Positions 49,979 through 59,665 of a stretch of DNA of 64,000 nucleotides are shown in pieces (the stretch's first letter is position 1; each line of letters starts with the position of its first letter). This DNA comes from Prevotella sp. oral taxon 299 str. F0039. GTDB taxonomy: Bacteria; Bacteroidota; Bacteroidia; Bacteroidales; Bacteroidaceae. A program made the translations under genes and the position numbers. The stretch is from the NCBI RefSeq assembly GCF_000163055.2, contig NC_022124.1:186001-250000 (forward strand), given 5' to 3'. The notes under the pieces are model-generated. The model was given only the letters and a program-made list of their open reading frames with translations. It was not told the origin of the DNA and did not search any database.

Positions 49979-51025
49979 TTAATAGAACAATCGAATTAAA
50001 AAGTTTCCGCCCAAAACAAGCCAGATGTAAAGGAAGAAAGCCAAAAGGAAAGGACGTAAGCCCGATTGCTTAAACTTAGCAAAGGTAGCATCTAAACCAA
50101 TAGAAGTCATAGCCATTGTAAGTGCAAAGGTGCCAATAAGATTGATAATCTTCGTGACTTCTGTATATATACCATTCCAACCACCTGAAGTAGATAGCGA
50201 TGTTAATATTGAGTTGAGCACAATAACACCCATAAAATAAAAGGCAAACCAAGGAATTGTGATGCTTTTCAAGCTATTTCCTTTGGCAATAGAACTACCA
50301 GAGCGCACTATTATGCTCAAACATAATAGCACTGGTGCCAACATCATTACTCTGATCATCTTTGTTATCGTAGCCGTTGCCGTAATTGCGGGTGTCATCG
50401 CCGTACCTGCACCTAGCACATGCGCCACTTCATGAATGGTAGAGCCTGTGTAAACGCCAATGGCTTCGGCAGAAAAACTATGAAATAATCCCATTCTATA
50501 AAGCAAAGGGTAGAGGAACATAGATAAAGTTCCAAATAAAACTACCGTTGCAATAGCTACAACCGTTTTGTGCTTGGGGGCTTGAAGCACAGGTTCGGTA
50601 GCCAAAACCGCTGCGGCTCCACAAATGGCACTACCAGAAGAGATGAGCAAACGCTCGTCTTTGTCTAGTTTTAGCCAGCGTCCTAGGGCATTACCCAATA
50701 AGAGTGTGCCACAAACAATAATGCAATCAATAGCAACAGCTTTGGCTCCCATCACAAATAAGGCGTTGAGAGTGAGCTTAAAACCATAAAGAACAATACC
50801 AGTGCGTAAGAAATGTTTACTTGCTAACGCCAAACCACCATCCCATTCTTTTGGAAATAGAGGACGAACACTATTGGCTAACAGCATACCCACAACCACA
50901 CCGAGGGCAATTGCACTAAGTTTTATGCTTTCAAAAAAAGGTAATTGTGCCAAGAAAGTGATGCCTAAGGCAAGTAAAGCCACAATAAATAGTCCCATAT
51001 AAGGGGTGTTAATAAGTCTTTTCAT
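49979..51025 (-). CDS. YeiH/UPF0324 family putative sulfate exporter
   Basis: This 348-residue integral membrane protein has about ten hydrophobic helices and family motifs such as FLRTGIVLYGFKLTL, SGSAICGAAAVLATEPVLQ and GSTIHEVAHVLGAG. The family (UPF0324, YeiH) is predicted to move sulfate or related anions across the inner membrane; a role for this protein is not shown. It has no operon partner. Confidence 0.88.
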   Translation of the reverse strand: MKRLINTPYMGLFIVALLALGITFLAQLPFFESIKLSAIALGVVVGMLLANSVRPLFPKEWDGGLALASKHFLRTGIVLYGFKLTLNALFVMGAKAVAIDCIIVCGTLLLGNALGRWLKLDKDERLLISSGSAICGAAAVLATEPVLQAPKHKTVVAIATVVLFGTLSMFLYPLLYRMGLFHSFSAEAIGVYTGSTIHEVAHVLGAGTAMTPAITATATITKMIRVMMLAPVLLCLSIIVRSGSSIAKGNSLKSITIPWFAFYFMGVIVLNSILTSLSTSGGWNGIYTEVTKIINLIGTFALTMAMTSIGLDATFAKFKQSGLRPFLLAFFLYIWLVLGGNFLIRLFY

Positions 51026-51239
51026 TTATTCTTGAATTAATATAAATGTATGTTTTGTGTGCAAAGGTAGCTTTTTTTTAGGAAGAGCTTTTATTATAGT
51101 GGGAATAAAGACCGTAGAAATATTGTAAAATGTAAGATATTTATCTTTTTATGTATTTCAGATGCATTAAAAGAGCATAAAAACGCCTTTCTTATAGATA
51201 AAAAAGTGATAAAAGTTCGTTTTTTAATTCTTTATACTT

Positions 51240-51247
51240 AACTTTGC
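51240..51247 (+). promoter_or_regulatory. -7 promoter box of the FKBP gene
   Basis: TAACTTTG fits TAnnTTTG and lies about 145 bp upstream of the ATG at 51394. Confidence 0.5.
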
Positions 51248-51393
51248 TTCGAAATACAATTCGTTAAAGTTTTTAATAATGTTCTATTGCGTTTTAGAGC
51301 TATTATAGCATAAAATGTGTTGACATGGTAGAAACTTTATTGTAAAATAACCATAAAGCGAGTATTATTTGCTCATAAAAAAGAATACAATAA

Positions 51394-52047
51394 ATGAAGA
51401 AGTACACCTTATTATATAGTCTGTTATTTTTTGTGGTATGTTTGTTTGTTACTAGTTGTTCTAATGATATCATAGATGAAAAAGAATATCCCAACTGGAA
51501 AGCAACCAATGAGGCTTTTTTTAGCAAGACACTTTCGCAAGCAAAGACAAGTATCTCAAAGGGAGATAAAGCATGGAAGATATTTAGAAACTGGACACTT
51601 CCTGGTTTAGATACTAACTATAAAGTGACAGACAATGAACAGGTGGTGGTGAAAGTGCTTAAAAGTGGAAGCGAAACACAGCATCCGTTATCTACAGATA
51701 GTGTGTTGGTGGCTTACAGAGCACGCCTTCTTCCCTCAACAACTTACCCTAATGGATGGGCTTTTATGCAGACTTACATAGGTGGTTATAACGCAAAAAC
51801 AAATGGTTCTATTATTCTTCCAGTTGTAGGAACAATTATTTCGAATAAAAATACACGTGTAGCTTTACCAGAAGGTTATTCAACTGCCATTCAACAAATG
51901 GTTGTTGGAGATAGATGGGAAGTGTATGTACCAGCAAATTTGGGCTTCGCTTCTTCTGCAATAGCATCTATTGGAATCCCAGAATACAGTACAATCATAT
52001 ACGATATCACGCTGTTAGAAATTAACCCAAAGAAAAGTATTCGATAA
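51394..52047 (+). CDS. FKBP-type peptidyl-prolyl isomerase lipoprotein
   Basis: This 217-residue protein has a lipoprotein signal (CLFVTSCSND). The C-terminal 120 residues have the FKBP fold order: VVVKVLKSG, LSTDSVLVAYRARLL, a flap region, LPEGYSTAIQQMVVGDRWEVYVPANLGF and STIIYDITLLEI. It probably helps fold exported proteins at the outer membrane. The sequence is divergent, and some residues of the FKBP active site are replaced (for example the usual DGT of the first strand region), so activity is uncertain. A terminator follows. Confidence 0.82.
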   Translation: MKKYTLLYSLLFFVVCLFVTSCSNDIIDEKEYPNWKATNEAFFSKTLSQAKTSISKGDKAWKIFRNWTLPGLDTNYKVTDNEQVVVKVLKSGSETQHPLSTDSVLVAYRARLLPSTTYPNGWAFMQTYIGGYNAKTNGSIILPVVGTIISNKNTRVALPEGYSTAIQQMVVGDRWEVYVPANLGFASSAIASIGIPEYSTIIYDITLLEINPKKSIR

Positions 52048-52070
52048 TACTATAGTATAAAATATAGAAC

Positions 52071-52117
52071 GAGAGTCTCTTCGCATAACAAAACAAAGGT
52101 GCAAAGAGGCTCTCTTT
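52071..52117 (+). terminator. Terminator after the FKBP gene
   Basis: GAGAGTCTCTTCGCA and TGCAAAGAGGCTCTC pair with small mismatches and run into T4. It lies 24 bp after the stop. Confidence 0.8.
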
Positions 52118-52308
52118 TGTATTCTTTTGATTGAGATACTTTGTTTTGATAATTGAAAGAGGTGGAGAGTGGGTTAGTTGAGTAGATGTAAAGTGAGCTT
52201 GCAAGAAAGAGGTGAAGAACCTTTCCCGTTCGTTTGGGTGGTGTTTTCAATAGCTTCTGTCATCAGAACTCAAAGTAGATCGAGAGCAACAATATTTATC
52301 TTCTCTTT

Positions 52309-52396
52309 CAAAAGCATAGCTTTTGTGATGTAAAAACGTTGCTTTTGTGATAGAAAAACAATGCTTTTGCGACACAATATCACTCCTTTTAAATCG
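52309..52396. repeat. 22-bp-period palindromic repeat array D
   Basis: Units start at 52309, 52331, 52353 and 52375, exactly 22 bp apart, with cores CAAAAGCATAGCTTTT, TAAAAACGTTGCTTTT, GAAAAACAATGCTTTT and CAATATCACTCCTTTT. A lone unit (TAAAAGCAGTGTTTG) occurs further on at 52935. Confidence 0.75.
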
Positions 52397-52570
52397 ATAC
52401 TTTTCAAACTCCCTGTTTTAATCAGTTGCAATCTTCATTCTTAGTGGCTTTATTCGCTTTAATATCTTAAAGTTCTAGCTTGTTATTTTAGATGCTTTGA
52501 TGTATGTCAAAAATAACTTGTTTAATAGAAAAAAAGAGATAAAAACACTTGCTGTGTGCGCAAACATTCT

Positions 52571-53100
52571 TATCTTTGCATCACTAAAGGTTAGTAATAA
52601 AAGCCAATAGGAATTGAAGTCGGGTAAAAAAGACTTGTATTTAGAGATTAACAATAGCATCGTGAGATGCAGATGAAATAAATATAAAATTATTTTATAA
52701 TTTAGGTTTAAAGTTTTAAGATTGTTTAGGTAGATTATTAAGGCAGGTTTCCATAAGTAAAATAGATTGCTTTTCAACGGATATAACAACATTAGATTAG
52801 AGAGAAAGAAGAAAATAGAAACCCCAAAAGGTAGAAGTTTACAGCTAACATATCAATAAAATGTTACTGTTAGGACTGAATAGATAAAAAGGAAAAGGAT
52901 AATATCAAAAGAAGGGTTCAACCTTCTCACTGCATAAAAGCAGTGTTTGTTTGAAAAGAATACCGCTGAGGTGTTAAAATAGAACTATAACGAAAGATAT
53001 TTCAATGTTCTAGAGGCATAAATAAATGTCGTAACAACCTTGAAAGGGTATTTAAGAAATAGTTGAGAGATGCGATACCATAAAATGGGTATCGTTTTTT
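52571..53100 (+). ncRNA. Candidate long non-coding transcript
   Basis: A near-consensus promoter (CTTG at 52548, 19 bp, TATCTTTG at 52571-52578) is followed 500 bp later by a clean terminator (CGATACC/GGTATCG with T6, 53073-53100). Between them no open frame longer than a few codons appears on this strand. Small hairpins such as GCATCGTGAGATGC are present. I see no features of RNase P RNA, tmRNA or SRP RNA. Confidence 0.4.
53073..53100 (+). terminator. Terminator upstream of the MATE gene
   Basis: CGATACC and GGTATCG flank a loop and run into T6. It lies 70 bp before the MATE start and cannot belong to that gene. Confidence 0.75.
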
Positions 53101-53170
53101 CTTGTATAACTATTTCGTTTAAAGTTATATTAAATAATAAAGTACAATAAAGTAATAGTACCATAGGGTT

Positions 53171-54556
53171 ATGTTTAATAGGGGAAAGAACGACGTCCTA
53201 CTTACTTCTATACGTGAAGGAAAAACGCTTTCACAAGCCGATAAAATAAATTTAGTTATCAGTTTGAGTGTGCCCAGCATACTTGCACAGATAACTAACG
53301 TGCTTATGTTTTATATTGACACTGCAATGGTGGGAGCTTTAGGAGCTAAAGCATCGGCTTCGGTGGGTCTAGTTCAGGCTCCAACGTGGCTTTATAGTGG
53401 ACTAACAACAGCTACAGCGTTGGGCTTTTCTGTGCAAGTTGCACACTTTGTAGGCTCTGGCGACTTTGAAAAAGCACGTCAGGTGGCACGGCATGGTGTT
53501 GTTGCTACTTTTTTATTGAGTCTTGTTGTCACCCTTATTGGGGTGGGAATATCACCCTCTTTGCCCTTTTGGTTGCGTGGAGGTAGTGATATTGCAGTTG
53601 ATGCAAGTACTTATTTCACTATCTATACTTTGGCATTGCCCTTCCTTCAGTTAGGAGTTCTTTCTACAAACTTGTTGAAAAGTACGGGAAATATGGTTGT
53701 TCCGAGCGTAATTAGCGTGATGATGTGCGTGCTCGACGTTGTTTTTAACTACATATTTATCTTTATTTTCAACATGGGAGTAGCGGGTGCAGCACTTGGA
53801 ACATTGCTTTCTATAGTTATTGCCGCAAGTAGTGAAACGTGGTTTGCCTTCTTTCGTTCTTCAATACTTGCTGCAAAACACAGTAAAGAACGCTTTGTTT
53901 GGCGTTGGTTGTATATTAAACAAGCCCTAAAAATAGGCAGTCCGATGGCAGTTCAATATATTCTTATGATCTCTGCACAAATCGTTAGTACAATGATTGT
54001 GGCACCTTTAGGCAACTTTGCCATTGCAGGTCACACCTTTGCGATAGCTGCAGAGAGCTTATGTTATATGCCCGGAATTGGTATTGGCGAGGCTGCAACA
54101 ACCCTAGTGGGTCAGAGTTATGGAGCAGGACAATATAAATTGTGTCGAAGTTTTGCACGAATCACCGTTTCGTTGGGTATGATTGTGATGGCATTCATGG
54201 GTTTAATAATGTTTATTTTCGCTCCAGAAATGATTGGCTTCATGTCTCCAGTGCCCGAAATACGTGTGCTTGGCGTGCAATCTCTTCGTATTGCATCTGT
54301 AGCCGAGGTGATGTTTGCAGCTTCTATCGTAGGAAATAGCGTGTGTGTAGGTGTTGGCGACACATTGAAGCCAGCCGTGATGAACCTTTTAAGTATGTGG
54401 GGGCTTCGCTTAACACTAGCTGCTTGCTTGGCTCCAATCTATGGTTTGAAAGGCGTTTGGATTGCAATGTCTATCGAATTGACTTTTAGAGGGTTGTTAT
54501 TCTTGTTGCGCTTGAGCAAAGGAAAGTGGATGAAACTGGCTCCGGAAGGAGTGTAA
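53171..54556 (+). CDS. MATE-family efflux transporter
   Basis: This 461-residue inner-membrane protein has about twelve hydrophobic helices in two six-helix halves. Family features include SVPSILAQITNVLMFYIDTAMVG in helix 1, VGLVQAPTWLYSGL, and the second-half GIGIGEAATTLVGQSYGAGQ. MATE pumps expel drugs or metabolites in exchange for Na+ or H+. It stands alone between a terminator and the dlt-like cluster. Confidence 0.93.
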   Translation: MFNRGKNDVLLTSIREGKTLSQADKINLVISLSVPSILAQITNVLMFYIDTAMVGALGAKASASVGLVQAPTWLYSGLTTATALGFSVQVAHFVGSGDFEKARQVARHGVVATFLLSLVVTLIGVGISPSLPFWLRGGSDIAVDASTYFTIYTLALPFLQLGVLSTNLLKSTGNMVVPSVISVMMCVLDVVFNYIFIFIFNMGVAGAALGTLLSIVIAASSETWFAFFRSSILAAKHSKERFVWRWLYIKQALKIGSPMAVQYILMISAQIVSTMIVAPLGNFAIAGHTFAIAAESLCYMPGIGIGEAATTLVGQSYGAGQYKLCRSFARITVSLGMIVMAFMGLIMFIFAPEMIGFMSPVPEIRVLGVQSLRIASVAEVMFAASIVGNSVCVGVGDTLKPAVMNLLSMWGLRLTLAACLAPIYGLKGVWIAMSIELTFRGLLFLLRLSKGKWMKLAPEGV

Positions 54557-54694
54557 TGGTCTCTTTAAGTACTTCTGCTTTCATTTCATAACTATTAAAT
54601 TATCTCAAAAGAGAAACCTTTTATTTGGTTTTTTACGTTAAATATTGTTTCTTTGTATATTGGAAACGTTGATGATTAATTATAATATAACGAG

Positions 54695-55720
54695 ATGGGA
54701 TTAAAGAAAACACTTTCTTCTTTATATATAAAGGTATTACTACTTGCACTTCCTTTCATTGTATGTGTGGGAGTTTATATTTATAATGACCCCTTTATGG
54801 TGATCAAACACTATGATGATTACGATCATCCTGTGGTGATGATACAGAGTGAAGGTCCTATTGGTTGGTATAAATACAAGAATTATCGAGACACAATGCA
54901 CTACGACTCATTCATTATGGGTTCGTCTTGCACTATGTCATTTCAAAGTTCTGAATGGAAAAAATATATCAAAGGAAGTCCCTTTCGCTTATTTAGTAAT
55001 AGCGAAGGATTGGGTGATATGCTGTTAAAGTTAGAGGCATTAGATCGTCAACCCAATCAACCCATTAAAAATCTCTTAATCATTACAGAGCCAGTGATGC
55101 TGAATCTCACCGTAGAACAACGTGGAGTGATGCATATTATGCCTCCCGAAGTGAGTGGAAGAAGTGTTGCCTATTATCAAACAACATTCTTACAGGGATT
55201 TTTCCGTGAAGATTTTTTTGGCGCATATATGACCTATCTATTTAAAAATAAATATGATAGTAGTATGAATCATATTATTAATAATGTAGGACAGAGTCGC
55301 ACTCGTTACACAAACGATGAGATTTTGCATGTTGAAAACAAGCTAGATTCGCTTGGAAAGAAATTCTATGAAACTCCAGACTGGCATAAGTTGCGTGCAA
55401 ATCTCAAACCTGCATATGTGAGAGAACCTATTCTTAAAGCACCACAAAAAGAATGTTTGTTGCAAATTCAACGTATTTGTAAGAAGCATAAAACTAATGT
55501 TAAGCTTGCAATAGGTCCAGAATTGAAACGTGGGTATTTAAATCCTGCAGATGTAAAGCTCTTGAAACAGATTTTTGGAGCAAATAATGTGGTGAACTAT
55601 AACGATGCAGCGCATAGTGAATTTGCTCATTATTCGTATTTTTATGACCCTGCTCACTATAATACAAAGGTTGGTTCAAAGATATTATACGATTTATATC
55701 GCAATGATAAAACCAACTAA
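54695..55720 (+). CDS. SGNH/DltD-like envelope protein
   Basis: This 341-residue protein has an N-terminal membrane anchor (about 10-29). The body has a GDSL/SGNH-type catalytic layout: FIMGSSCTMSF with the candidate nucleophilic serine (about residue 76) and a late YDPAHYNTKVGSKIL with the Asp-x-x-His pair. This is the build of DltD and AlgX-type proteins that complete transfer of an acyl or D-alanyl group outside the membrane. Three dlt-like genes follow in the same direction, which supports the role. The acceptor is unknown. Confidence 0.7.
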   Translation: MGLKKTLSSLYIKVLLLALPFIVCVGVYIYNDPFMVIKHYDDYDHPVVMIQSEGPIGWYKYKNYRDTMHYDSFIMGSSCTMSFQSSEWKKYIKGSPFRLFSNSEGLGDMLLKLEALDRQPNQPIKNLLIITEPVMLNLTVEQRGVMHIMPPEVSGRSVAYYQTTFLQGFFREDFFGAYMTYLFKNKYDSSMNHIINNVGQSRTRYTNDEILHVENKLDSLGKKFYETPDWHKLRANLKPAYVREPILKAPQKECLLQIQRICKKHKTNVKLAIGPELKRGYLNPADVKLLKQIFGANNVVNYNDAAHSEFAHYSYFYDPAHYNTKVGSKILYDLYRNDKTN

Positions 55721-55881
55721 GTGGGTGATAAAGGGAGTAAAATACAAATAGATACAGAACGAAACTGACGTAAGCATATTATTGTGCTAAGAAATATTTA
55801 CCATATAATTGTTTTTTATTCCTTAACTTGTGCCCATTAAAATGAAATATACTAAATATCAAATACTATAGAACAGAAGAT

Positions 55882-57375
55882 ATGAATTTTAAGAATATAG
55901 TTTTAGAACCATTACTTTTTTCTTTGACGCAAAGGCATCATTGCAATGCATATTGCATTAAAGAAGAGTTTTTTACCTATGAGCGTTTAGCTCAAGAGGT
56001 AGCGAAAATAAGAACACTACTTGCCAATGTAAACGATAAAAACGTAGGACTTGTTGCTAATGATGATATCTATACCTATGCTTCTATTTATGCATTGTGG
56101 CTCGAAGGTAAGGCTTATGTACCCTTACATCCAGGTCAACCACTCGAAAGATGCTTGGATATTATTCAACAAGTGGGTATGACTGCGGTGTTAGATTCAA
56201 GTAAAAACACTCGTTATAGTGATATTCCTGTGGTAAATACTTCGTTAGAAGCACCGAAAAACTATGTTCTTGAGGCTCCAAAAGTTGCCGAAGAGAGTGA
56301 TTTGGCTTACATTCTTTTTACCTCAGGAAGTACAGGTCGCCCTAAAGGAGTGCAGATTATGCGAAGTAATGTAGCCGCCTTTGTAGACTCTTTTCATAGC
56401 TTAGGCTTTGTTGCAACACCCGAAGATCGTTGCTTACAGATGTTTGATTTAACCTTCGACATGTCTGTTCAATCTTATTTAATACCCATCTTAGGTGGTG
56501 CTTGCACCTATACAGTTTCGTATGAGCGTATTAAATATCAAGCCGTGTTTGAACTTTTAGATGATCATAGACTAACAATGGTGTCGCTAGTGCCATCTGT
56601 TATCCACTATTTGCGCCCTTATATGGACGAAATAGATCAACCTGAGATGCGTTATTGCTTCTTTGCAGGAGAGGCTTTGCCTACTGATGACACACGAGAG
56701 TGGAGCAAATGTGTTCCAAATGCGCAAATATGGAACCTTTATGGACCAACAGAAAACACCATATACTGCACTGCTTATCTCTATAAGCGTGATGAACAAA
56801 ACAAAGAAACAAACGGAACACTTAGCATTGGCTTTGCAATGAAGGGTACAGAAGTAATCTTTGTAGACGATGATACAAAGCTATTGCCCAGTAATACCAA
56901 AGGAGAAATGTGCTTAGCAGGTTCTTGTTTGACCAAAGGATATTGGAAAGACGAGGAAAAGAACAAGCAAGCGTTCTTTGAACATGATGGAAAACGATTC
57001 TATAGAACAGGAGACGTCTGCGCAATTGATGATGAAGGCGACATCGGTTATTATGGAAGAAAAGACTCGCAGATAAAGATTCAAGGCTTTAGAATAGAGC
57101 TTGGAGAGATTGAACACGTTGCTCGTAGCTTCTATAATGAAGAGTTTGCTGTGGTGGCACTGCCTCTTTATGATGGAGATAACAACTGTTTTATTCATAT
57201 TGTGATAGAAACTGCAACGCTCAACGATGAAGAAGGATTGATGAATCATTTCAAAAAGCTTCTTCCTCACTATATGATACCTGCTAAAGTGCATGCAGTT
57301 GCGAAGTTTCCTCTAAACATCAGCAATAAAATAGATCGTAAGCAATTGCTCCAAAGAATTAAGGGTGAGAACTAA
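55882..57375 (+). CDS. DltA-like amino acid adenylation enzyme
   Basis: This 497-residue stand-alone adenylation enzyme has the ATP-binding loop LFTSGSTGRPKGV (about 145), NLYGPTENTIYCTAY (about 287), YRTGDVC, GRKDSQIKIQGFRIELGEIE and the C-terminal catalytic lysine region NISNKIDRKQL. It resembles D-alanine--carrier protein ligase DltA, which activates an amino acid and loads it on a carrier protein. The carrier protein is encoded 68 bp downstream. Amino acid choice cannot be read with certainty by eye. Confidence 0.85.
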   Translation: MNFKNIVLEPLLFSLTQRHHCNAYCIKEEFFTYERLAQEVAKIRTLLANVNDKNVGLVANDDIYTYASIYALWLEGKAYVPLHPGQPLERCLDIIQQVGMTAVLDSSKNTRYSDIPVVNTSLEAPKNYVLEAPKVAEESDLAYILFTSGSTGRPKGVQIMRSNVAAFVDSFHSLGFVATPEDRCLQMFDLTFDMSVQSYLIPILGGACTYTVSYERIKYQAVFELLDDHRLTMVSLVPSVIHYLRPYMDEIDQPEMRYCFFAGEALPTDDTREWSKCVPNAQIWNLYGPTENTIYCTAYLYKRDEQNKETNGTLSIGFAMKGTEVIFVDDDTKLLPSNTKGEMCLAGSCLTKGYWKDEEKNKQAFFEHDGKRFYRTGDVCAIDDEGDIGYYGRKDSQIKIQGFRIELGEIEHVARSFYNEEFAVVALPLYDGDNNCFIHIVIETATLNDEEGLMNHFKKLLPHYMIPAKVHAVAKFPLNISNKIDRKQLLQRIKGEN

Positions 57376-57443
57376 ATTCTATACCTTCTTATTCCAAAGC
57401 ATAGTAACATTCAAAATAATTCCAAACAAATAATATTAAAGAA

Positions 57444-57686
57444 ATGACACAGAATGAGATAATGGATGCTTTGCATTCAATTTTTAGAACAGTATTAAAA
57501 AACGATTCAATTACATTAACAGCAGAAACAACAGCCAATGATGTAGATGGTTGGGATTCTGTTACAAACGTGATGATTATAGATGAAATCGAAAAACAAT
57601 TTGGTGTGAGTTTCAAACTACGTGACATCATCAAGATGAAGAACGTTGGTGATCTTTGCAATAAAGTATTAGAGAAAATTGGTTAA
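57444..57686 (+). CDS. Acyl/aminoacyl carrier protein (DltC-like)
   Basis: This 80-residue four-helix carrier protein has the phosphopantetheine-attachment serine in GWDSVTNVMIIDEIE (about residue 38). It follows the adenylation gene and precedes the MBOAT gene, as expected for DltC, the carrier that brings activated D-alanine to the membrane. Acyl carrier proteins of other pathways are similar, so the name rests on context. Confidence 0.85.
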   Translation: MTQNEIMDALHSIFRTVLKNDSITLTAETTANDVDGWDSVTNVMIIDEIEKQFGVSFKLRDIIKMKNVGDLCNKVLEKIG

Positions 57687-57701
57687 TATCATAACCCTGA
57701 G

Positions 57702-57816
57702 TAATTAGATAGAAATTGCATGCTAAAAGCATTCCTTTTTCTATCTAATAGCATTGTTATTGCAGGACAAAAACATTCCTTTTATTACCCACTCTAAAAG
57801 CTATTCTTTTAGAAGA
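57702..57816. repeat. 22-bp-period palindromic repeat array E
   Basis: Units start at 57702, 57724, 57746 and 57768, 22 bp apart (cores TAAAAGCATTCCTTTT, TAATAGCATTGTTATT, CAAAAACATTCCTTTT). One more unit follows at 57795 after a 5-bp shift. It lies in the 244-bp gap between the carrier protein and MBOAT genes, so it would be inside the operon transcript. Confidence 0.7.
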
Positions 57817-57930
57817 GCATAAAGAGTGCATTGTGAAAGACAGGCAAGAGTTGTTTGCAAACAATGAAACCTCAGAATATTAAGCTGTAATCTCATTACA
57901 AATAAATATTCAATAATAAAATAAAGCATA

Positions 57931-59301
57931 ATGGAATTTCTATCCATCCCATTTTCTTGTGCAATTATTCTTTCCTTTATTCTTTATTATATAAAGGAAA
58001 ATAAGAACTGGCAACGATTTGTTTTACTTGCTACCAGTATTGTTTTTGTGGGCTTTTACCATTGGCAATATCTTGTGTCTGCAATCGGAATAACGCTTTT
58101 AACCTTCTATATGGGTAAGTGGATTCATAAGAGTTTAGAAACAAAAAAGGCTCCTTATCTACTTGCTTTGGGTATTTCTATGCTGGTTGGAATATGGCTT
58201 TACACCCGTTATTGTATCGACTTGTTCCCACTAGGCATTTCTTTTTATACTTTTCAAGCCATCTCTTACCTTATAGAAACATATTGGGAGGAAGAGCCTG
58301 AAGACGATATTTTCGACTTTAGCGTGTATATGTTGCTCTTTATGAAATTCCTTTCAGGACCTATTGAGCGTGGATACGACTTCCTACCACAGGTGAAACA
58401 AGCCCGAAAGTTTGATTATGAAAATGTAGTTCGAGGCATGTTGACAGTAGCTTGGGGTGCTTTTTTGAAACTAATGATTGCTGATAAGATCTCACCTTCA
58501 GTAGATAGTATTATGAATGATGTGCATGCGGCTACTAATTTACAACTCTTTGTAGGTACATTGCTATATCCTATTCAGCTATATGCAGACTTCGCAGGTT
58601 ACACTCTCATGGCTTTAGGATTTGGAAGAATGTTTGGTTTCAAGCTATCTCCTAACTTCGATCGTCCATTTTCATCACTTACAACAGGCGAATTGTGGAG
58701 AAGATGGCACCAATCTCTATCTTTTTGGGTGAGAGACTATGTTTTTATGACGCTTTCGGCATCGCTAAGACGACTAAAAGAATGGGGCGTTTATTTCTCA
58801 TTACTTGTTACTTTCGTGGTAATTGGTGTGTGGCATGGTGCAGGTTGGGCTTTCGCTATCTATGGATTGATACAAGGATTGCTCATTATGTGGGAGCGTT
58901 TTACCGAGAAACCTCGTGCAGTTATTCAGGAAAAGGTACCAAGTGCTCTCTTTAAAACAGTGATGGTGATACGTACCTACTTTTTCTTTGCTCTCTCATT
59001 GCTCTTCTTTCGCATTGTAGATGTTAGTAAAGTGTTGTATGTTTATACTCACGCTTTCAACATATCAGGTGCGAATATCAAGGAATTAAAGCTTGGACTT
59101 GACGACAAAGAGTGGATTGCTTTTGGTGTAGCAGTTGTGATAATGTTCCTTCTCGACCATTTTAATGCCAAGAAAGATCTTATAACTTCGCTTCGAACAA
59201 TATCGCCAATATGGCGTTGGATCATTTATTTTGCAATTGTAATCACCATTTTTAGATTTGGTTCTTTTGGCGTTGAGAACTTTATTTACGTGCAATTTTA
59301 A
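57931..59301 (+). CDS. MBOAT-family O-acyltransferase (DltB-like)
   Basis: This 456-residue membrane protein has about ten hydrophobic helices and MBOAT motifs: LGISFYTFQAISYLIETY, FLSGPIERG, LWRRWHQSLSFWVRDYV and the conserved histidine in GVWHGAGWAFAIYG (about residue 300). It probably passes the carrier-bound group across the inner membrane to an envelope acceptor, as DltB does for teichoic acid. With the adenylation, carrier and SGNH genes it forms a four-gene set. The gram-negative acceptor is unknown; LPS, capsule or a protein are possible. Confidence 0.88.
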   Translation: MEFLSIPFSCAIILSFILYYIKENKNWQRFVLLATSIVFVGFYHWQYLVSAIGITLLTFYMGKWIHKSLETKKAPYLLALGISMLVGIWLYTRYCIDLFPLGISFYTFQAISYLIETYWEEEPEDDIFDFSVYMLLFMKFLSGPIERGYDFLPQVKQARKFDYENVVRGMLTVAWGAFLKLMIADKISPSVDSIMNDVHAATNLQLFVGTLLYPIQLYADFAGYTLMALGFGRMFGFKLSPNFDRPFSSLTTGELWRRWHQSLSFWVRDYVFMTLSASLRRLKEWGVYFSLLVTFVVIGVWHGAGWAFAIYGLIQGLLIMWERFTEKPRAVIQEKVPSALFKTVMVIRTYFFFALSLLFFRIVDVSKVLYVYTHAFNISGANIKELKLGLDDKEWIAFGVAVVIMFLLDHFNAKKDLITSLRTISPIWRWIIYFAIVITIFRFGSFGVENFIYVQF

Positions 59302-59665
59302 AATAAAATCTATCCCCAAGGTTCAAGAAAAGGCGAAATAGCGTGAATGATTTGTGAGTCAGTCAGTTCTGTTTTTTGACCCTTTCGACGCAAAACCTCG
59401 AAAAGACGGGGTTATACCAACTTCGGACAGAGCAGCGTTACCAAAACATTACCACCTCCTTTGCAAGTGAGGATTGGGAAAAGCGGTAACGAACAGTGCA
59501 AAATCCGACCTGAATTTCGGGGATTACCTCCTGCAAAGGTACTTCGATGAAAGGAAACAGGCAAATAAATTGCGGACTGTTTCTTTACCATTGAACGACA
59601 ATATTTTGCATAGCAACAAATAATCTGACAATGAATAGTTTTGTAAACCGTAAAAAGTCAGAGTT
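59302..59665. other. Left edge of the second mobile-element remnant
   Basis: Base composition rises from here on. No gene is supportable in this 364-bp stretch. It contains the integrase promoter (TAGTTTTG, 59636) and probably the attachment region of the former element, but no direct repeat could be matched within the window. Confidence 0.5.
59636..59643 (+). promoter_or_regulatory. -7 promoter box of the integrase gene
   Basis: TAGTTTTG fits TAnnTTTG and lies 22 bp before the ATG at 59666. Confidence 0.55.

Noticed and set aside
52475..52792. 105-codon frame on the minus strand
   Set aside because: It is low-complexity, Leu/Tyr/Phe-rich, antisense to the candidate RNA, and has no promoter or family resemblance.
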